Origin: Methanothrix sp.
GTDB lineage: Archaea > Halobacteriota > Methanosarcinia > Methanotrichales > Methanotrichaceae
Direction of reading: 5' to 3'
NCBI RefSeq assembly: GCF_030055635.1
Contig: NZ_JASFYM010000003.1
Coordinates: forward strand, 78,113 to 142,112
Length of the DNA: 64,000 nt
A program made the translations under genes and the position numbers. The number at the start of each line of letters is the position of its first letter. Positions within the stretch are counted from its first letter, which is position 1. Shown here piece after piece: positions 46,758 through 54,949 of this stretch. A model generated the notes under the pieces. It had not been told where the DNA came from, searched no databases, and was given only the letters and a program-made list of their open reading frames with translations.

Positions 46758-48668
46758 TCAGATCCCCAGCGCTCGTCGCTTCTCCTCTATGTGCCCCAGG
46801 ATCAGATCCGCTGCCCTCACAGGATCCCTCTCCACGGATATCACGCCGCCTGTGATATCCCTGCAGCCTCTGAGGAGCAGATCCAGGAGCCTTGGAGCGC
46901 CGGTGATTGTCGGCACGGGGTTCACGTATGTGTAGAGGCCAAACGCGAGGGCGAAGATCGCATCGATTGTGGCCTTCTGCTCCATGTACTCAGGCGCTGC
47001 CGCAGCCACAGGGAGATCCTTGACAGGTACGCCGAGCGCCTCCGAGACGCTCCTGAGAAGCCCGGAGAGCCTGCCGACGTCTGTGCATGTTCCGTAGCTC
47101 AGCACGGGCGGGATACCCAGAGAGCTGCAGATTCCTCCAAGACCGCTGCCTGCAAGAGATGCAGCCTCTTTTCGACAGAGACCTGCGAGCTGCATGGCCG
47201 CATTTCCGCAGCCCATCGAGAGGATCAGAACATCTCTCTTTATGAGCTCCCTTGCAAGCGCGACGCTGTGCACATCCTGACCTGAATCCCTGAGCGTGGT
47301 GCATGAGACCAGGCCCACAACGCCTCTGATCTGCCCGGACCTCAGCGCATCCAGAAGCGAATCGAGGCTGCCTCCGAGCAGTTCCATAATGCTCTCCGTG
47401 GAGAAGCCAACAGTCGCCTCTCCGATGGGCATATCCCGCACATCCTTCTGCCTCGCTCTCCGCGATGGGAAGTTAGATATCGCCATCTCCAGGAGCTTCG
47501 CGGCCTGATGCTCCACCTGCTCAGGGACATAGTCCAGCCTCTCCTCAATACCCTCAAATGCGACAAGCTCGCTGACCGGAACCAGCCTGAAGCCGTATCT
47601 CCTCGCATACTCTGGATCGAGAGGAAGCGAGCAGTTCATATCGCATGCCATGAGGTCTATGGAGCCGGTGGCCATCATCGGCTCCTGGGAGATCCAATTT
47701 CCGGTAAAACCACCGAGCACCCCATCCACGGACCAACGCTGGATTATCTCCTGGCCGGTCTCGATGCTAGCTATTACCCTCAGACCCCTTGCGCCCGCGC
47801 TTCTCGCCCTCTCCTGCCACTCAGGCCGCCTGGCGAGCATTATCATCGCGAAGCCCATGAACGGCTCGTGACCGTTGACTATGACGTTAACGTAATCCGG
47901 ATCCAGGACTCCGAGGTCGACCATCATCCTGTGAGGCCTCGGAATACCGAAGAGCACGTCCTGGCAGTGTTCCAGTATCAGCTGGCTCTGATACGCCATG
48001 GCTATCGAGAGGCGCATCGCCTTCATCGCCAGGCTCTCGTAGCTCCCATCGACGTTTGTGAGGCATGAGCTTGTGGCCAGAAGTATCTCGCCGTGGATGC
48101 CTCCAGGAAATATGCCCAGAGCCCGCCACAGCTCCTTTCGCTCAGCAGGCGCGAACCTATCAACAATCAGACTCTCCTGATAGTAGCTCCTGCTGAAGTC
48201 CTCCTCAACTGCATCACAGAGCCTGAGAGCGATATCCTCTGGAGATCCGGATGTATCGATATCGAGCATGGATGCAAGATGTCTGAGCTTTTCCTGCTCG
48301 ACGATCCTGAACGGAGTCCTACCGAGAGCTGTTGACCTGAGCGTTCTTATGGTCTGCTCCGCATGGTAATGGTATGTCGATGCTCCCATCACGTTTCTCA
48401 GAAGCATCATGCGCATCGCCATGCCATCCGCCGATATCCCGCAGACACCTCGTTTGTCCTTCGCTGCATCTGCCCTGCATGGACCGTTTGAGCAGAGATC
48501 GCAGCGTGTGCCCGCCATGCAGTAGGGGCATCTCCTGTCAGGATCCCCTCCCATCCCCTGGGACTCATAGCGGTCCCAGAGGTTGCTCATGCCATCTTTC
48601 CTTATCTGCTCGTACATCCTCCGAACAGATTCATGATACGATATCCTCTCAGGCTCCATATACCTCAT
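46758..48668 (-). CDS. cooS: Ni-CO dehydrogenase catalytic subunit (CooS-like), divergent active site
   Basis: A protein of about 636 residues, homologous to monofunctional CO dehydrogenase. The N-terminal cluster region reads CPYCMAGTRCDLC followed by SNGPCR and RGVCGI, giving the B-cluster cysteines and a CxxC at the D-cluster position. NGHEP keeps the C-cluster histidine. Later cysteines remain: DMNC, VSCTTL, SMGCGNA and YGTC; EQKA keeps the active-site lysine. However, the usual CCTGNE is IETGQE (Ile-Glu at 47760-47765), removing a pendant-iron ligand. CO oxidation is therefore uncertain. The start is uncertain (TTG 48722, ATG 48668 or 48659). No cooF is adjacent. Confidence 0.85.
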   Translation of the reverse strand: MRYMEPERISYHESVRRMYEQIRKDGMSNLWDRYESQGMGGDPDRRCPYCMAGTRCDLCSNGPCRADAAKDKRGVCGISADGMAMRMMLLRNVMGASTYHYHAEQTIRTLRSTALGRTPFRIVEQEKLRHLASMLDIDTSGSPEDIALRLCDAVEEDFSRSYYQESLIVDRFAPAERKELWRALGIFPGGIHGEILLATSSCLTNVDGSYESLAMKAMRLSIAMAYQSQLILEHCQDVLFGIPRPHRMMVDLGVLDPDYVNVIVNGHEPFMGFAMIMLARRPEWQERARSAGARGLRVIASIETGQEIIQRWSVDGVLGGFTGNWISQEPMMATGSIDLMACDMNCSLPLDPEYARRYGFRLVPVSELVAFEGIEERLDYVPEQVEHQAAKLLEMAISNFPSRRARQKDVRDMPIGEATVGFSTESIMELLGGSLDSLLDALRSGQIRGVVGLVSCTTLRDSGQDVHSVALARELIKRDVLILSMGCGNAAMQLAGLCRKEAASLAGSGLGGICSSLGIPPVLSYGTCTDVGRLSGLLRSVSEALGVPVKDLPVAAAAPEYMEQKATIDAIFALAFGLYTYVNPVPTITGAPRLLDLLLRGCRDITGGVISVERDPVRAADLILGHIEEKRRALGI

Positions 48669-48702
48669 CCCATACACATTGCATTGTTCAGCCACACCGT
48701 CA

Positions 48703-48725
48703 GGATTGCGGGAGTTCCGCAATCC
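48703..48725 (-). promoter_or_regulatory. Perfect dyad upstream of cooS
   Basis: GGATTGCGG and CCGCAATCC (9-bp arms) are separated by GAGTT. They lie about 35 nt upstream of ATG 48668, covering a possible TTG start. It may be an operator or a leader hairpin. Confidence 0.45.
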
Positions 48726-48774
48726 CCTTGGTACAGTTTTAGGCCCTCTGCAGAACCACAGACCTCACAGCATT

Positions 48775-49794
48775 TTATTCCACGAGCACCATCTCCACCG
48801 GGCGCCTTGGAGTGTGCCTGGTCGGCGGGGCGTATCCCATGCGTATCAGGAGCTGTGGATACCTGACGCCGAGATACTCCGCCATCTCTCCCCTGAGCTC
48901 ATCTATTGCTATCGGCTGGCTGAAGAGATCGAAGCGCACGTCCATCTCAGTGGCCAGAAGGAATAGCTTCTCGAAGGTGACGCCCAGCCTGACCCATGTG
49001 AGCCTGTCCTCCGAGTCGGATGATAGGACTCCAACAGCTGGAGCCTCCCTCATAAGAGCTGACTCCTTTCTGGCCCTGGACCAGGATGTGTCGAATGTTC
49101 CGAAGATGAACCTGCCGAGGTATGACTCAAAATCGGAATAGCCAAACGCATATCCTGGAAGTCCGTCGTAAGCATCCGAGGTGTTGGATCTTATCCAGGA
49201 CGCGAGCTCCTTTCTGAACTCCTTGTTCCCGAGCTGTATCTTGTGGGCGCGCGCGAGTATCTCTGCCATCCTGTTCTTTCCATCAGGATCTGTCATTATG
49301 TCCAGCCTGAAGCCGTCATTTCCCACGAGCTCTTCCATCCTCTTCAGCTTCTCAGGCTCGATCTCCCTGTCCTCAAACCTGCTTCGATTTGTGTGTCTCT
49401 CTGTTATCTGCCTGAACAGATCGGGGAACCTCCTCTCAGCGATGCCCTCTGAAAAGCTTATTAGAGCGATGCGGTCCGCGTCCATGCCATCTGGGAAGCA
49501 TGCGATTCTGTAACCAAGATTGAAGTGCTCTGCAGCGATGAGGATGTTGGCCACCGCACAGCCCAAACTTATGTATGCGGTCCTGTGCGTAGGATCGACA
49601 GCAGGTAGCGTTCTGGATCTGTCGAATAAGACGGATATGCTGTTATCCCTGATCGAGAACCTCCACGGCTGTGTGTTCGGTCCTGATGGTGCAAGAACTG
49701 CATACCTCAGGACAAACCTGAGCTTATCGTACATGCTTCCATGTGACGGAAAATCCTCCTCACGTACATCCCATGCGGCAAGGTTTTTCATCAT
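48775..49794 (-). CDS. Nitroreductase-like (Acg-type) flavoprotein
   Basis: A protein of about 339 residues with the nitroreductase fold in two related halves. The first has LRYAVLAPSGPNTQPWRFSI (FMN phosphate contact SGPNTQPW) and TAYISLGCAVANILIAA. The second has PAVGVLSSDSEDRLTWVRLG and RYPQLLIRMGYAP. Length and two-domain form resemble Acg-family proteins, some of which bind but do not turn over FMN. ATG 49794 is used because the in-frame ATG at 49902 lies before the TATA-like CTTTTATATT. Substrate unknown. Confidence 0.82.
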   Translation of the reverse strand: MMKNLAAWDVREEDFPSHGSMYDKLRFVLRYAVLAPSGPNTQPWRFSIRDNSISVLFDRSRTLPAVDPTHRTAYISLGCAVANILIAAEHFNLGYRIACFPDGMDADRIALISFSEGIAERRFPDLFRQITERHTNRSRFEDREIEPEKLKRMEELVGNDGFRLDIMTDPDGKNRMAEILARAHKIQLGNKEFRKELASWIRSNTSDAYDGLPGYAFGYSDFESYLGRFIFGTFDTSWSRARKESALMREAPAVGVLSSDSEDRLTWVRLGVTFEKLFLLATEMDVRFDLFSQPIAIDELRGEMAEYLGVRYPQLLIRMGYAPPTRHTPRRPVEMVLVE

Positions 49795-50078
49795 AGGTGT
49801 ATCCTCCGTGGCCTGCAGCGGATCGATGCGCCACGTGCTGCACAGCAGATAGCGCAACTGCAAATAATATTGCGAGCTGATGAAATATAAAAGTTGGCTC
49901 ATCCTAGACAGAGTTATTGATCCGTTTGCGCCATTGTGATGGTCTCGATCACATCATATTTCGACAAATAACGATGACGCACCGATGACGCTTCTCATCA
50001 CTGCGATCAATATCGCATCTAGGGCTGCTGTCAACCAGCCTATTGTAGCGGTGCATATCCGTCAGTTACAAGCTCCGG

Positions 50079-50105
50079 TCTTCAGGCCGGAGTAGTTGAC
50101 GATCT
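50079..50105 (+). repeat. Hairpin of the CTCCGGTC family, copy H5
   Basis: CAAG-CTCCGGTC-TTCA-GGCCGGAG-TAGTTGAC is the best-preserved copy: an 8-bp stem (one G-T pair), 4-nt loop, and a TAGTTGAC tail like IS1341-type right ends. Confidence 0.65.
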
Positions 50106-50132
50106 GTAAGGAGCGCATTTTCGCCATCCTCT

Positions 50133-50172
50133 GCTTCGTCAATATCCCTGACCGAAGACCGGAGTTTCCGCT
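50133..50172 (-). repeat. Hairpin of the CTCCGGTC family, copy H6
   Basis: On the minus strand GCGGAAACTCCGGTCTTCGG continues into TCAGGG. The left arm is conserved and the right arm decayed. It is opposed to H5 at a distance of about 30 bp. Confidence 0.45.
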
Positions 50173-50247
50173 ACCCCGTACTCGAGTAGGTACTGTGATC
50201 ATGACCTCCGCAAACTCCTTTAACATAGCACATTCACCTGCAGAAGC

Positions 50248-51585
50248 ATGCCGATACATCCGATAGATTACAGGTACGGAACACCAGAGATGAAGGCGAT
50301 CTGGGAGGAGGATTACAGGATCAGGATGCTCTTCAGGGTGGAGGCGGCCCTTGCCAGGGCCGAGGAGGAGGTCGGTCTAATCCCGAAGGGCGCTGCAGAT
50401 GCGATAGCGAGGGCAGCAGAGATCGCATCGCCCCAGCGGGCAAAGGAGATCGAGGCCGAGATCGGGCATGACATGATGGCAGTGGTCCTGGCGATGGCGG
50501 AGGTCTGCGACCATGGGGAGTGGATACACCTCGGCGCGACATCGAACGACATTCTCGACACAGCCACAGGTTTGCAGCTGAAAGCATCCCTGGAGATCAT
50601 CGAGTCGAAGCTAAGGGAGCTGCTCAGGGTCCTCCTGGACATGGCCCTGGAAAACAAGAATCTCGTATGCGCTGGTAGAACACACGGCCAGATGGCTGTT
50701 CCAACCACATATGGGCTGAGGTTTGCAATATGGGCCTCAGAGATCGCCCGCCACATTGAAAGGCTCAGGGAGATACGGCCCAGGGCTGCGGTCGGGAAGA
50801 TCAGTGGCGCTGTCGGGACGCAGGCAGCGTTCGGGCCTCACGGCATGACCATACAGCGCAGGGTCATGGAGATCCTGGGGCTCAACGAGGTCGATGTCTC
50901 CAACCAGGTAGTCCAGAGAGATCGCCACGCGGAGGTCATCTGTCTCCTGGCCCTCATCGCATCGACTCTCGACAAGATATGCGTGGAGATAAGAACGCTT
51001 CAGAGAACAGAGATCGGGGAGGTGGAGGAGAGCTTCGGCAGGAGGCAGGTCGGGTCAAGCACAATGCCGCACAAGAGGAATCCGATAAGATCGGAGCAGG
51101 TCTGCGGGCTCGCGAGGGTGATAAGAGCACAGGTTGAGCCGGCGTTTGCGAACATACCTCTCTGGGACGAGAGGGATCTCACGAATTCGAGCTGCGAGCG
51201 CGTGATATTCCCGGAGGCCTTCGTGCTCACAGATCACATCATCAATCTCACCATCAGGATTCTCAGAGGGCTCAGGATACGGAAGGAGAACGTTGAAAGA
51301 AACCTCGCACTGCTCAAGGGTCTGAACATGGCTGAGGCCATCATGGTTGAGCTGGCGAAGAGGGGCGCTGGCAGGCAGACATCCCACGAGATACTGAGGA
51401 ACGCCTCTATGAGAGCGTTCGAGGAGGGGCGGGAGCTCCTCGATGTCCTCCTGGAGGATGGGACTGTCACGAAGTACATTCGCGAGGGTGAGCTCAGAGA
51501 GCTGCTCGATCCCCACAGGTACACAGGCACGGCTGTTGAGCAGGTCGAGCGGCTCGAGAGGAAGCTGAGGCCATACTGCGGATGA
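50248..51585 (+). CDS. purB: Adenylosuccinate lyase
   Basis: Catalyses two eliminations in purine synthesis (SAICAR to AICAR, adenylosuccinate to AMP). The 445-residue product begins MPIHPIDYRYGTPEM. It contains LGATSNDILDTATG (catalytic region 1, about 95-108), GRTHGQMAVPTTYG (His region, about 143-156) and the fumarase-superfamily signature VGSSTMPHKRNPI (about 270-282). Length is normal. The ATG at 50248 is natural for the family. No other pur genes are adjacent. Confidence 0.96.
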   Translation: MPIHPIDYRYGTPEMKAIWEEDYRIRMLFRVEAALARAEEEVGLIPKGAADAIARAAEIASPQRAKEIEAEIGHDMMAVVLAMAEVCDHGEWIHLGATSNDILDTATGLQLKASLEIIESKLRELLRVLLDMALENKNLVCAGRTHGQMAVPTTYGLRFAIWASEIARHIERLREIRPRAAVGKISGAVGTQAAFGPHGMTIQRRVMEILGLNEVDVSNQVVQRDRHAEVICLLALIASTLDKICVEIRTLQRTEIGEVEESFGRRQVGSSTMPHKRNPIRSEQVCGLARVIRAQVEPAFANIPLWDERDLTNSSCERVIFPEAFVLTDHIINLTIRILRGLRIRKENVERNLALLKGLNMAEAIMVELAKRGAGRQTSHEILRNASMRAFEEGRELLDVLLEDGTVTKYIREGELRELLDPHRYTGTAVEQVERLERKLRPYCG

Positions 51586-51925
51586 GTGCCAAAGTGCTAC
51601 GGCATTTGAGAAGATTGGGAAGATAGGAGGCAAAAGGCGGGTGTCGGAGGTGGGAACGCGTCCGGCTTTTGCCCAAACAAATTAAGGCAATTGTCGAATA
51701 TAAATATTTCGGTCGTGTCAGGGGATCGCATCCGAATACCACCAGCGCATCCTCGTTAGGTCAAACATCGTAAATATTTTGAATAATTTTATGCAAAACC
51801 TCTCTTCTCTCCAGCTCAGTTTTCTGGCCTGGTCGTGGGTCCAACAGCTTATCAGTCAGGGGCCACTGCACAATTCCATCCACAGAATCGCATGCATCTG
51901 AACTCAAGGATACAAGCACAAGACC

Positions 51926-51972
51926 CACAGCACTTCAGGTATCCCTAAAGGTCACATGCAGCTTGTTCGATG
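51926..51972 (+). repeat. Dispersed 112-bp repeat, 3' fragment E'
   Basis: CACAGCACTTCAGGTATCCC, AAAGGTCACATGCAGCTTG and TTCGATG match the block CACAGCAGATCACAAATCCT, GAGGTCACATGCTGCTGGG and TTCAATG of copies B and C. Confidence 0.45.
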
Positions 51973-52012
51973 CTGCCACGGGATGTATCAGCAGGCGTGG
52001 TGCATTTCGAAT

Positions 52013-52021
52013 ACTTTATAA
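52013..52021 (+). promoter_or_regulatory. TATA box for polB, near-leaderless start
   Basis: ACTTTATAA is centred about 28 nt before ATG 52046, which favours that ATG over the in-frame TTG at 52037. Confidence 0.55.
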
Positions 52022-52045
52022 CCGATCCAGTTTATCTTGTGCGTG

Positions 52046-54739
52046 ATGCGCTTCCAGATCCTGGATGCAAACTACGTCTACGACAGAAATGGGCATCCTG
52101 TCGTGCAGCTGTTTGGCGTCAGCGATGGCGGGGATAGCGTCATCTGCCGTGTGTCGGGATTCAGGCCGTATTTCTACGCAAGTGCTCATGATATCACACA
52201 TGCGGCGGAGGCTGTCAGATCCATGGGCCTCGATGTGGAGATCGTCGAGCGATACGAGCCCATCGGATACCAGTCCAAGCCATCAGAGATGCTGAGGATA
52301 ACCGCAATAGATCCGAAATCTGTGAGAGAGCTGAGGGACCGGGTGAGGGAGATCCCGTCTGTGAAGGCAGTCTACGAGACCGACATCCTGTTCAAGAACA
52401 GATTTCTCATAGATACTGGCCTCGGCGGTATGGCGTGGGTCGGAGTGCCGGATGCGGAGAGATGCGAGATGCGCGACAGGCGCCGGTTTATCGTTGATTT
52501 GCCTATGGATAAACTGGCGCCGGAGGATCTGGAGAGCACAGCGCCCCTGAGGTTCATGGCCTTCGATATCGAATGCCTCCCGCAGAACGGGGAGATGCCC
52601 AGGCCTGAGAGCTCCCCTGTGATACTGATAAGCATGGCGTTCCACCCGCCGTACCGTGGGCTGAGTGATCTCGTTCTGGTGGGAAAGGAGATCAGCTGCG
52701 AGAGGCCTGATGTCGAGGGCTGTGCTGATGAGAAAGCCCTCATCTCCAGGTTCGTGTCCGTGATCGATGACTATGATCCTGATATCCTGGCGGGCTACAA
52801 CTCGAATGAGTTTGATATTCCATATCTCAGAGAGCGGGCGTCCAGGCTGGGAATAGAGATGGATGTGGGTCGCGATGGAAGCACGTGGCTCATAAAGAGC
52901 ATAGGTGGGAGCAAAAATGTCGCTGTGACAGGCCGGGTCGTTGTGGACCTGCTTCCGATCATCAGATCTTCGTTCAGCCTGAAGCAGTACACCCTGAGGA
53001 GTGCTGCCATGGAGCTGATCGGGGAGGAGAAGCGAGATGTGAACCCTGCCAGGATGGAGTCGATCTGGCTAGAGGGCGATGGGCTCCCGGATCTCATAAG
53101 CTACTCCAGGCGGGATGCGGTGCTTGTCATGCAGCTCCTCCTCCGCCTGAGGCTGATGGATAAATACATGGCTCTGGCGAGGGCGAGCGGTTCGCTGCTC
53201 CAGGATATAGTCAACGGCGGCCAGAGCGGCATGGTGGAGAGCCTCCTGCTCAGAAGGTTCCGCTCGCATGGAAGGGTTCTTCCGCCGAAGCCGGACTCGG
53301 AGGAGTCGGACGAGCGGTTCATGGATGCGGATGAGCTGAAGGGCGGGGCGGTCCTCACTCCGGTGAAGGGGCTTGTGGAGAACGTGCTCATACTCGATTA
53401 CAAATCGCTCTATCCAACGATAATGATGGCCCACAACCTCTGCTACTCAACAGTGGTCACAAAGGAGAGGCCGCCGGAGGTTGTTAAATCCCCATCAGGT
53501 GGGGATTTCGCAGCCCCATCCGTCTGCAGGGGGATTGTGCCCGAGATACTGAAGGAGCTGCTGGAGAAGAGGACTGAGACGAAGAGGCTCATGAAGAGCG
53601 CAGGTGAGGCGGAGCGCGCGTTTCTCGATGCAAAGCAGTACGCGCTCAAGATCCTGCTGAACAGCTTCTACGGATACTCCGGATATGCCAGGGCGAGGCT
53701 TTACAGCCTGGTTCTTGCCAACGCTGTTACCAGCTTCGGAAGGCACAACATAATAAGGACAAAGGAGATGATCGAGGAGATCGGCTCCGTTTACATTGTT
53801 GATGGGAAAGCTCTGCTTCCCTGGGAGATTTCCGCCACATCTTCCACCGCATCGAAGCCATCTAGCGTGGCCGGGCTCAATCCAGATGCGAGGCGCTACG
53901 ATCTCTCCGTTGTCTACGGGGATACGGACAGCGTCTTTGTCAGGATATCCTCCGATCAGGGCATCTCCCCTGAGGAGGCGGAGCTGATAGGAAGAAAGAT
54001 CGCGGAGACGATAACATCGAAGCTCCCGGAGCCGATGGAGCTCGTGTTCGAGGCATTCGCCAGGCGTGCGATATTTCTGGCGAAGAAAAGGTATGCCCTC
54101 TGGCTCTTCGAGAGAGCATCGACTCCGTCGAAGCCCTCCGACTCCGTTGAAGGAAGCGAGAGCGTCTGGAGGGACAGGATAAAGGTCAGGGGCATGGAGA
54201 CCGTCCGGCGGGACTGGTGCGACCTCACATCCAAGACTCTGAGGAGGTGCCTGGAGCTGATCCTGAAGGAGGGCCGCGTGGATGATGCTGTTCAGCATGT
54301 CAGAGACGTGATCCAGAGGCTCAGGGATATGGATATCAGACGGGACAGGGAGCTACTGGATGATCTGGTGCTCACAAGACGCTTCACAAAGGACGCATCC
54401 TCATACAAAAACAAGCAGCCTCATATCCAGCTGGTAGAGAAGATGAGGAGGCGCGGCGGAAGGGTGCCCGCGGTGGGCGACAGGGTCGCGTTCATAATAG
54501 TCAAGGGCGGCAAAAAGACTCTATTCGTCGACAGAGCTGAAGATCCGGAGTACGCTGTGGAGAACAACCTTCCTGTGGACACAGAATACTACATTGAGAA
54601 GCAGCTCCTTCCACCTGTCCTCAGGCTCTTCATGCCGTTTGATGTGGGCAGAGAGAGCCTGCTGCAGTGCAGATCGCAGAAAAGCCTCCTGCATTTCGAT
54701 CAGAAGGCACAAAAGCAGCGATCCCTTCTGGACTTTTAG
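52046..54739 (+). CDS. polB: Family B DNA polymerase
   Basis: Replicative/repair DNA polymerase of 897 residues with proofreading exonuclease. Exo I is FMAFDIECLP (Asp174, Glu176), Exo II AGYNSNEFDIPYL, Exo III YSRRDAVLVMQ. Polymerase motifs are DYKSLYPTIM (A), KILLNSFYGYSGYAR (B) and VYGDTDSVFVR (C). No intein interrupts these motifs. Two Ser/Pro/Lys-rich insertions (TASKPSSVAG and TPSKPSDSVEG) flank motif C and look like low-complexity additions. The start is fixed by the TATA position. The C-terminus (CRSQKSLLHFDQKAQKQRSL) could hold a clamp-binding peptide. Confidence 0.96.
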   Translation: MRFQILDANYVYDRNGHPVVQLFGVSDGGDSVICRVSGFRPYFYASAHDITHAAEAVRSMGLDVEIVERYEPIGYQSKPSEMLRITAIDPKSVRELRDRVREIPSVKAVYETDILFKNRFLIDTGLGGMAWVGVPDAERCEMRDRRRFIVDLPMDKLAPEDLESTAPLRFMAFDIECLPQNGEMPRPESSPVILISMAFHPPYRGLSDLVLVGKEISCERPDVEGCADEKALISRFVSVIDDYDPDILAGYNSNEFDIPYLRERASRLGIEMDVGRDGSTWLIKSIGGSKNVAVTGRVVVDLLPIIRSSFSLKQYTLRSAAMELIGEEKRDVNPARMESIWLEGDGLPDLISYSRRDAVLVMQLLLRLRLMDKYMALARASGSLLQDIVNGGQSGMVESLLLRRFRSHGRVLPPKPDSEESDERFMDADELKGGAVLTPVKGLVENVLILDYKSLYPTIMMAHNLCYSTVVTKERPPEVVKSPSGGDFAAPSVCRGIVPEILKELLEKRTETKRLMKSAGEAERAFLDAKQYALKILLNSFYGYSGYARARLYSLVLANAVTSFGRHNIIRTKEMIEEIGSVYIVDGKALLPWEISATSSTASKPSSVAGLNPDARRYDLSVVYGDTDSVFVRISSDQGISPEEAELIGRKIAETITSKLPEPMELVFEAFARRAIFLAKKRYALWLFERASTPSKPSDSVEGSESVWRDRIKVRGMETVRRDWCDLTSKTLRRCLELILKEGRVDDAVQHVRDVIQRLRDMDIRRDRELLDDLVLTRRFTKDASSYKNKQPHIQLVEKMRRRGGRVPAVGDRVAFIIVKGGKKTLFVDRAEDPEYAVENNLPVDTEYYIEKQLLPPVLRLFMPFDVGRESLLQCRSQKSLLHFDQKAQKQRSLLDF

Positions 54740-54917
54740 CAGTGCAAAACAATATAGATCCCGCGTTTCGCACCGGAAGCATGCCATTGTTTGGAGGCTT
54801 CAGGGCTCCAGGGGTTACCGTGATGCGGTGGAGTTTTGGGATTGATTCAAAACATCCCATCAATGGTTGTCCGGAACCGTGCTGCCCTGCGCGTGGCAGC
54901 CAGTAGCAACCGCAAGG

Positions 54918-54924
54918 CCTATAA
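54918..54924 (+). promoter_or_regulatory. TATA-like box for the EF-like gene, leaderless
   Basis: CCTATAAC lies about 28 nt upstream of ATG 54950, giving a nearly leaderless message and rejecting the in-frame ATG at 54836. Confidence 0.5.
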
Positions 54925-54949
54925 CTCCGCTCTGGGATTCATTCAGCCC

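Larger units (their letters stand above)
49903..50247. other. Intergenic region with two opposed CTCCGGTC hairpins
   Basis: It contains hairpins H5 (50079-50105, plus) and H6 (50133-50172, minus) in opposite orientation. It lies between the nitroreductase promoter and purB. No coding region is supported. Confidence 0.6.
51586..52045. other. Intergenic region upstream of polB
   Basis: It contains a near-palindromic AT element CGAATATAAATATTTCG (about 51696-51712), a fragment of the 112-bp repeat at 51926-51972, and the polB TATA box. No supported gene; the AT element could be a promoter for an unseen RNA. Confidence 0.5.

Noticed and set aside
53486..53508. Perfect hairpin AAATCCCC / GGGGATTT inside polB
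   Set aside because: It encodes the ordinary KSPSGGDF loop of the polymerase before motif B, so it is most simply explained as coding sequence.
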